NCBI GenBank assembly: GCA_032173965.1
Contig: CM063284.1
Coordinates: 119,076,410 to 119,140,409, forward strand
DNA length: 64,000 bases
Direction of reading: 5' to 3'
Origin: Sitta carolinensis
Lineage: Eukaryota > Chordata > Aves > Passeriformes > Sittidae
Both the position numbers and the translations under genes were made by a program. Under the pieces are notes generated by a model. It had not been told where the DNA came from, did no database searches, and saw only the letters and a list, made by a program, of their open reading frames with translations. This document shows positions 57,801-64,000 of this stretch, piece by piece. Each line of letters starts with the position of its first letter. The stretch's first letter is position 1.

Positions 57801-60800
57801 CACTTTTTATAAGTTGTGGTTCTACTTGATCTTTACTTGCCACTGCAGTCAAATGCTTGCACATTTACAGCTGTGTGACAACCACTGAATGGGGCATGTA
57901 ATTTATCTGCCTTTATGACTTCTTTTCAAAGATCAGATAATACTTCTATCTTTGAAAAACAGAGAAGAAGAAATCTTACTTTTATTTTCATAAGTCACAT
58001 TCTTCACTTAAATGTGTTTATTTTTAATTTATTTTTTTCTCCTCTAATTTAAACAGAATGTCTATATGTGGTCCAGAAAAAAAACTTGCCAAATTTCTTA
58101 CATAATATTTCCTTTAACAGCAAAGAGGAAGATCTTATGACCAGCAAGTCTTTTCTAACAGTATTCTGTTCCTCTCATTATAATACATGTAATTCTTGTA
58201 ATGTATTCAATCCAAAATGATTTCTGTCTTTGGAGAAATCATCTAACAGAGTAAGAGAATAATTTTGGTTGATGAGATATCTGGAGATCATTTCATCAGA
58301 TGTCCCTGTAGCTCTTCTCTGCACCTGTTCCTGATTTTCTGCTTCTGAATATGGACCAAAAGCACTGTGTAAGCATTGTTACTCCTTTAAAAATTCTCAT
58401 ACAAACTCAATTTAATGGTCCTAACACACTGAAAATCACAGTCAATCCTGTGGCTGAATACTACATCGCTGTTTTTTTCTCCTTGATCCAACCAAAGGAT
58501 TTGCAGTAATAGGGAGAAATTCCTGTATGTACGATCTTAAACTTGAACTACTGCATTTCACCCCAGTTATTTTAATCCAGCCATTAAGTCCATCAAGTTT
58601 TTCTAACATCTCTTGAACCTTTCTTGAATAAATAGTTTCAGAAAATAATTGGAAATTAATAAAATCTCTGTATTTTTTGTAGGTAATGATCATTCAAAGC
58701 ATAGAGAATGAGGGTTAAAGGCATTTAGGAATTCCTGCTGCTGAATGGGACCAAGTTTGGAAGCATTTGGTTATTCCTCATAGGGAATCTCTTGAGCTCA
58801 ATTTAAGACCTTGATCCTCAAGCCCTCACATCTGTACAAAATCTTTTAGCAATAGAAGGAGGAAGCCTTTACTCATTACTGTACTTGGCCCTGAAACACA
58901 AATAACTTGTAAGTATGTGTTTGTAAGTGTATAAAAAAAAGATCAGAGGAATTGCCTCATACATATTTTAAAAAGTAAATGTCAAGATGGTGAGCTTAGA
59001 TTTAATTTAGGGCTTATCATTAGTGTTTTCTATGCATTTATTCATTTATGCAAGTTACAGCAAGAAAGATGAAAATATTTATGGAGTAAAAAAATGTTAT
59101 GGTGTGAAATACTGCTGCATGAGATGTCTGTGGCATGTTAAGTTTCCCCAAACTATTCCATCATCACTTATTGCCTAGCTTGCTTCCACATAATGATATT
59201 AATTCATGGAAAATACACTTTCAGTGTCATTATTCAAGTAAAGGACAAACAGGACATGCCTCTCCATAATTTTGCAAAAGGACCGGATCTGTAGGTTTCA
59301 AAGCTGGGGAATAAGCCAAATTTACTGAAAAAAGTGAGGAAAATCCTGTAAGGAAATTCTCTTTTTGCTGCTGTTACTGCAATAGGCTGGCATAATTCCA
59401 TTGACTTCCATGGAGTCTTTCTAGGCTGAGCAAGAGAAAAATAGAAGGCTTTTTTTATTTCATTACAGGACAATTAGCTATTCCTGTGCTTCAGATAAGC
59501 ATAATAGAGACCTGGGTGCTGAACTGTTCATCAATTTAGGATGCCGTTTTGAAGAAGAAATTGTAAATCTGCAAGCATTAAGCCCAGAAACAATTACACA
59601 TGATGCTAACTGCTAAATACTGCCACAATTGAGAGTCTTACATGGAGCCCTCTTATTTCCCCCCCAAGGGACACGAGCAAGGTGAAGGTGCTGACCTGAG
59701 ATGCAATACCTTGCGTCCAGATTGAGTGTCTCTGACAAACAGAAATGAGGAGGGTCCCCCAGCAAAGGGACACCCTGCACACGTAGAGTGAGGTCAAATG
59801 GTATTTGCAAATTTCTCTTCTAACAGTCTGCACTGCAGAATATCTTCCCAGGAGAACTGATACTGCAGGAAAGGAACAGATGAAATATATATATATAAAG
59901 CAGAGACGTATGGTAGAGTCTTTGAATTAAAACTGCTGGATGGTTGGTCTCCATGACCCCTGGTACATTGTGCCATTTTTGCTTTCTACCATCTGCCCTG
60001 AAGGAAGAGACCAGTGTGACAAACCTAGCAGTAACTCTGCAAAGGTACTGCTGGAACCTTGGACACAGAGAATTTCAGGCTTTCTGTGCTGTCTGAAAAT
60101 GATCCACAAATATATACTGCATTTGATCTGAGGCCCTGGAAAAGGCATACAAAACTGAGTGATAGCACTGAGTCTGTGAGTGTGTAATTGAATAGAAGTG
60201 TGCTATATCACAGGGTGAGAAATTCAGAATTTAGAATTTAAGGTGGCTGGTTAAAATAATATATATGTAATAAGATGGAGGGTTTAAGACATAGTCTTCT
60301 TCTTCACAAGTTTGGGTGATTTTGTGTGATTGGTTTGAAAATTCCGCAGTGCAGGATGTGGGTGACGGTTTATTGGGTTATAAGTAAAAATAAGTTTGCT
60401 GGCATCTCATAATTGGATAGTTTAGGCTTAAAAGGATGTTGAAGCTTCTCTGTGTACTCCATTGTTGCCTTGTTAGTTTAGCATGTAGAAGCACACATGG
60501 TCAGTGAGGCTGTAACTGAGATAAGAAACAAAAAATATTCCATTCCGAACAATAATTCTGCCTCTCTTTAATCCTGACCCTGAGAAGAGAACCTGATAAA
60601 CCAAGGAGTTTGCTACAGGTACAGCTGCACCTGGGAGTATTTCCCAGTTTAATGCACAACCTGGATGCATCTTGGCTTCCAGCTGAATCCTGGGTGACTG
60701 ACTGTACTGCACTGTGTTCAACCATCTTTCCTGAGAAAGGATGCAAGGTGCACACTGCTGAGCAGCACCTGTGTGTGCCCTGGAAGCAACCTACACTGTT

Positions 60801-63306
60801 GGGTAACAAATATAAACAAATAAAATATAAACTTTGCTTTTAGCACTCTCAGGTGTTGTACAGGAACTTGCTTTGAAAAAATTGGAGGTGGTTTTAGATG
60901 TTTAGTTATGCAATGGGTTTTCTTTAAATCAACTTTCAAAAATTGTTTTGGAATAAATCTGAAAATAAAACTGTTTAATTACATTTTCAGTGAACATGGG
61001 AACCAAATGTGTGAAGCAGAAGGAGAGAAAAGTTATTTCCACAAAAAATCTTTTGTTTCACTTTAAAGAATTATGCACCGAAAAGTGCAGCTACAATTTT
61101 ACACCACATATACTCCAAATTGCAGTGCACTTACTGACCCATCTTTCCTTACAGATATCAATCCAATTTCCTGTTATGTATAAACAAATTAAGTGTACAT
61201 GTGCCTGCAATAAGAAGCATTATTATACTAAGTGTAACAGATTTTTAATGTTCAAATTTTTATAATTTTCAGATAAAGGCCAGTTGTTTTTTTTTTAATG
61301 TGAGAGTTCAAAACAACCCTTTGGAACTAGATGTAGTACTACAAAGAGAAAGCTTATGATGACTCACAGAATGTTCTCTCCTAAGGACCACTTTTCCATG
61401 GTGATGAATTTATAGACAAGGTTTAGAAACCTTCCATGGGACAATTTTAGCATACGAAAAGGAAAACACTTAACCAGCTGCTCCAAGCAGCTTCATGGAT
61501 GCTATTTATAATCTTTTTGCTTATAGATACATTTAAGCTGTTTCAGGCTCTATAACTATTTTTTTTTTCAGTCTTTTTGTTTGGAAATATAGAGGTTATA
61601 TCCATTTGTTTCTCATACCATATGAGTCACTTGATAATCTGCCCAAAGGGAGGAACCTGTCCCTCTGTTGAGCCCATGCTGCCAGCTTGGGTGTGAGCTC
61701 CCAGCCCTCCCTGGCACACTCTCTGCTCACAGACCAGCAGCTCTTCAGATGATTGCCTGCAGCCCTTTTATCAATATTTTTTCAAAAGCATAGATAAGAT
61801 AGATAAGAATAAGGACAGTAAATATATGTGGAACCACTCCTAGGACCTTGTATGTGAATATACAAGTCACCTTACACGTCAGTAAAATTAACACTACACT
61901 AATTGCCTGCAGGATCTGAACATGGGGAGGCATTTGTGTATATCAGGAGACTGAAAAGAAAACAGCAAAAAAAGTGTTTGATGTGATCACCATAATTATC
62001 TTCTTCATTACTGATTTTAAAGGCTGGAAAACATCAGCATAATAGGTATGCAGAAGTGCCTTTGCTTTGATAATCTCCATCTTGAACACATTGGATGTTG
62101 TTCAGTTATTTTTTAGGGAAGTGAGAAATGGATGGTTTGTTGTTGTTGGGCTTTTTCCCATTATTTTAAAAGTGAAGTGGCTTTAAGTATTATCGGGGCC
62201 TCTCAGATACACCCAAGGTCAGCTGTATTTAGGAGCTGGGGTGTAAAAGCCAACCAAACTCAGCTTGCTGGACATGGAGCTCTCTTTATAAAGGCTGTGC
62301 AAAACTCCCAATGCCTTTGCATTTGTCTAGTCCACCAGGATATTACCTTTTTTCCTTCAGCATTTTTATAGCTATAAATATAGGTTCCAACATGGCACAA
62401 GGTTTCTCAGGGGCACATTAAGGACAGCCTTAATCCCTAATGATGTTGTAATACACATATCCCAGCTCTTGCACTCACTCAGCTATGCATCTTGATAGAA
62501 AAGATGTCAGGATACTGCACTGAAACATGTTTATACTAGATGACAAGTTTTCAGTCTCACTTAACAGCAAGGAACGGATGGGAAGGCAGAGGATAACACA
62601 TCCACACATACAAACAAGATAGCTGTGCATAATTTGATGGAACTGAATCTTTGAACTTAGTCGTGATATGAATATATGCAATCTGACTCTCCTCTGACCT
62701 GGATTTTCTAAAACAAAGTCTTTACCTCTTGTTCATCAAACCAGTCCTGAGTATCTTACACAAAATTGACCTGCTATCCTATCACTGAAAAATGATACCT
62801 ACAGTGCTGAAGAAAACAAAAGCACACCAAATGCAGAATACTATTTGAAAAACAAAATCAAACTGAAGGCTTGGGGAGGGCTATAAATATTTTAGTGGCA
62901 ATGAAATTATTTATTCTCTGAAGACAGTTCCTGTAACGCAGCTGCACCAGCCATTAAGGCAATTATATTTTCCCGTTTTTATAAGCTGCTTCAGAAATAA
63001 TTTTTTCCACTAGATTAAAGCTGTGTCAGTTCCCTACAACATCACTTCTGACTTCAGGGATACTGGAGATACATGTTGAGTAAATCTGGAAGTGAAAGAT
63101 TGGGATTTATTTCTTTATTGTGGTAATAGTTATTTGTGTGGGACAACCTGGAATTCTACAGAAACATCTGTGCCTCTTAGTTTGCTAATACCCTGACCTC
63201 GCAGCATGTCACAGTAAGAATTCTCTAGGCAAAAAAGTGCAAATTCTGTTCTCTCCATAATATATTTTATATTCTATTCTATTATTTATATTTTATATTA
63301 ATACCT

Positions 63307-63314
<8 letters not shown>

Positions 63315-63363
<49 letters not shown>
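63315..63363. repeat. (AT)n microsatellite, about 24 units
   Basis: A pure AT dinucleotide run of about 49 bp, preceded by imperfect TATA-rich sequence from about 63260. It lies in CPA6 intron 1. Confidence 0.97.
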
Positions 63364-63364
<1 letters not shown>

Positions 63365-64000
63365 TAAGGTTCTCTGTTTTCTTGCCTTTTTCCTCTTTTT
63401 TTCCTCTCAAACTTCTTGTTCTCTGATTCCAGGGCTATGACTGCTTTGAGCACTTTATTTTGAGATGTGCACAGTAACCTAACCACTCTGCACATTCTGA
63501 CACTCCTTGAACCAGCTGAGAATGACTTTTACTCCTGTTTCTCATTAGCAGAAGATAAATGCATATTTTTAAAATAAGGGCGACAAATAAGGATTAACAG
63601 GCAATGAATAAATTAACAGGTCTCAGAGAGGTTATTTACGTAACTAAAGAGAGGTAAAATATTTCAGCAAGGAATAAACGATATCCATAAATTACAGCCG
63701 TGTTGAGAGGCTGATATTTAACTTCAAGGCAATCTGTGTTTACAACTAGAAGGAGAAAGATTTATATTAAATATTTAAATAATAAACTATTCCTTAAAAT
63801 ACCTTTCAAAAGCATTTGATCTTCTTTTCCTTTTTGTTGGTGTTAATGCACTTTATTTTACTCAGCCTGCTTGCATAAACTGGTCATGAATTTTTCTTAT
63901 CTGCTGACATTTGTTCTCTGTGTATGTTGGGACAAAATGTTAATTGCAGGATGCTTATTGCCCTGAAATCCAAAGATCATTGTTGAAATCTGTTTAAAAT

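Larger units (their letters stand above)
49726..64000 (-). other. CPA6: CPA6 intron 1, 3' part (continues past the window)
   Basis: At least 14.3 kb. I found no sequence that would encode a signal peptide followed by the expected N-terminal propeptide residues and a phase-2 donor, and no CpG-rich promoter-like block. Exon 1 is therefore placed beyond 64000. Contents are two CR1 fragments (50.3-51.8 kb) and a long AT dinucleotide repeat at 63.3 kb. Confidence 0.8.

Overview
The window is vertebrate genomic DNA, most probably from a bird. It is AT-rich and sparse in genes. The only interspersed repeats I can recognise are three CR1 non-LTR retrotransposon pieces, one of them with the typical ATTCTGTG-type octamer tail, and there are no Alu-, B1- or L1-like repeats. 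Non-avian sauropsids such as turtles and crocodilians also carry CR1, so they are not formally excluded.

One gene accounts for all the coding sequence I can support: CPA6 (carboxypeptidase A6, an M14A metallocarboxypeptidase) on the minus strand. Ten exons lie between 49725 and 5990. Every junction has GT/AG boundaries and matching codon phase, and together they encode 399 residues plus a stop. The missing part is exon 1, expected to carry the promoter, 5'UTR, signal peptide and roughly the first 38 residues. It must lie beyond 64000, because intron 1 is still open at the right edge. The encoded piece holds most of the propeptide, a furin-type RNRR processing site and the whole catalytic domain. 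All zinc ligands, substrate-binding residues and the catalytic Glu are intact, so the gene looks functional.

Layout: 1 to about 5530 is 3' flank with no gene recognised; about 5530-5989 is the probable 3'UTR; 5990-17545 holds exons 11 to 7; 17546-31325 is the 13.8 kb intron 6, with a CR1 near its right end and a candidate conserved non-coding block at about 20.5-21.6 kb; 31326-33397 holds clustered exons 6, 5 and 4; 36812-36936 is the CpG-dense exon 3; 36937-49649 is the 12.7 kb intron 2; 49650-49725 is exon 2; 49726-64000 is the 3' part of intron 1, with two CR1 fragments in opposite orientation and a long AT microsatellite.

I see no operon, CRISPR array, tRNA, rRNA, intact mobile element or novel multi-gene system. 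The observations most worth checking concern CPA6 splicing. Exon 4 has a weak GTGCAT donor and a T20 run just upstream of its acceptor. Joint skipping of exons 3 and 4 would stay in frame and delete the processing site. Exon 3 also has an unexpected CpG spike.
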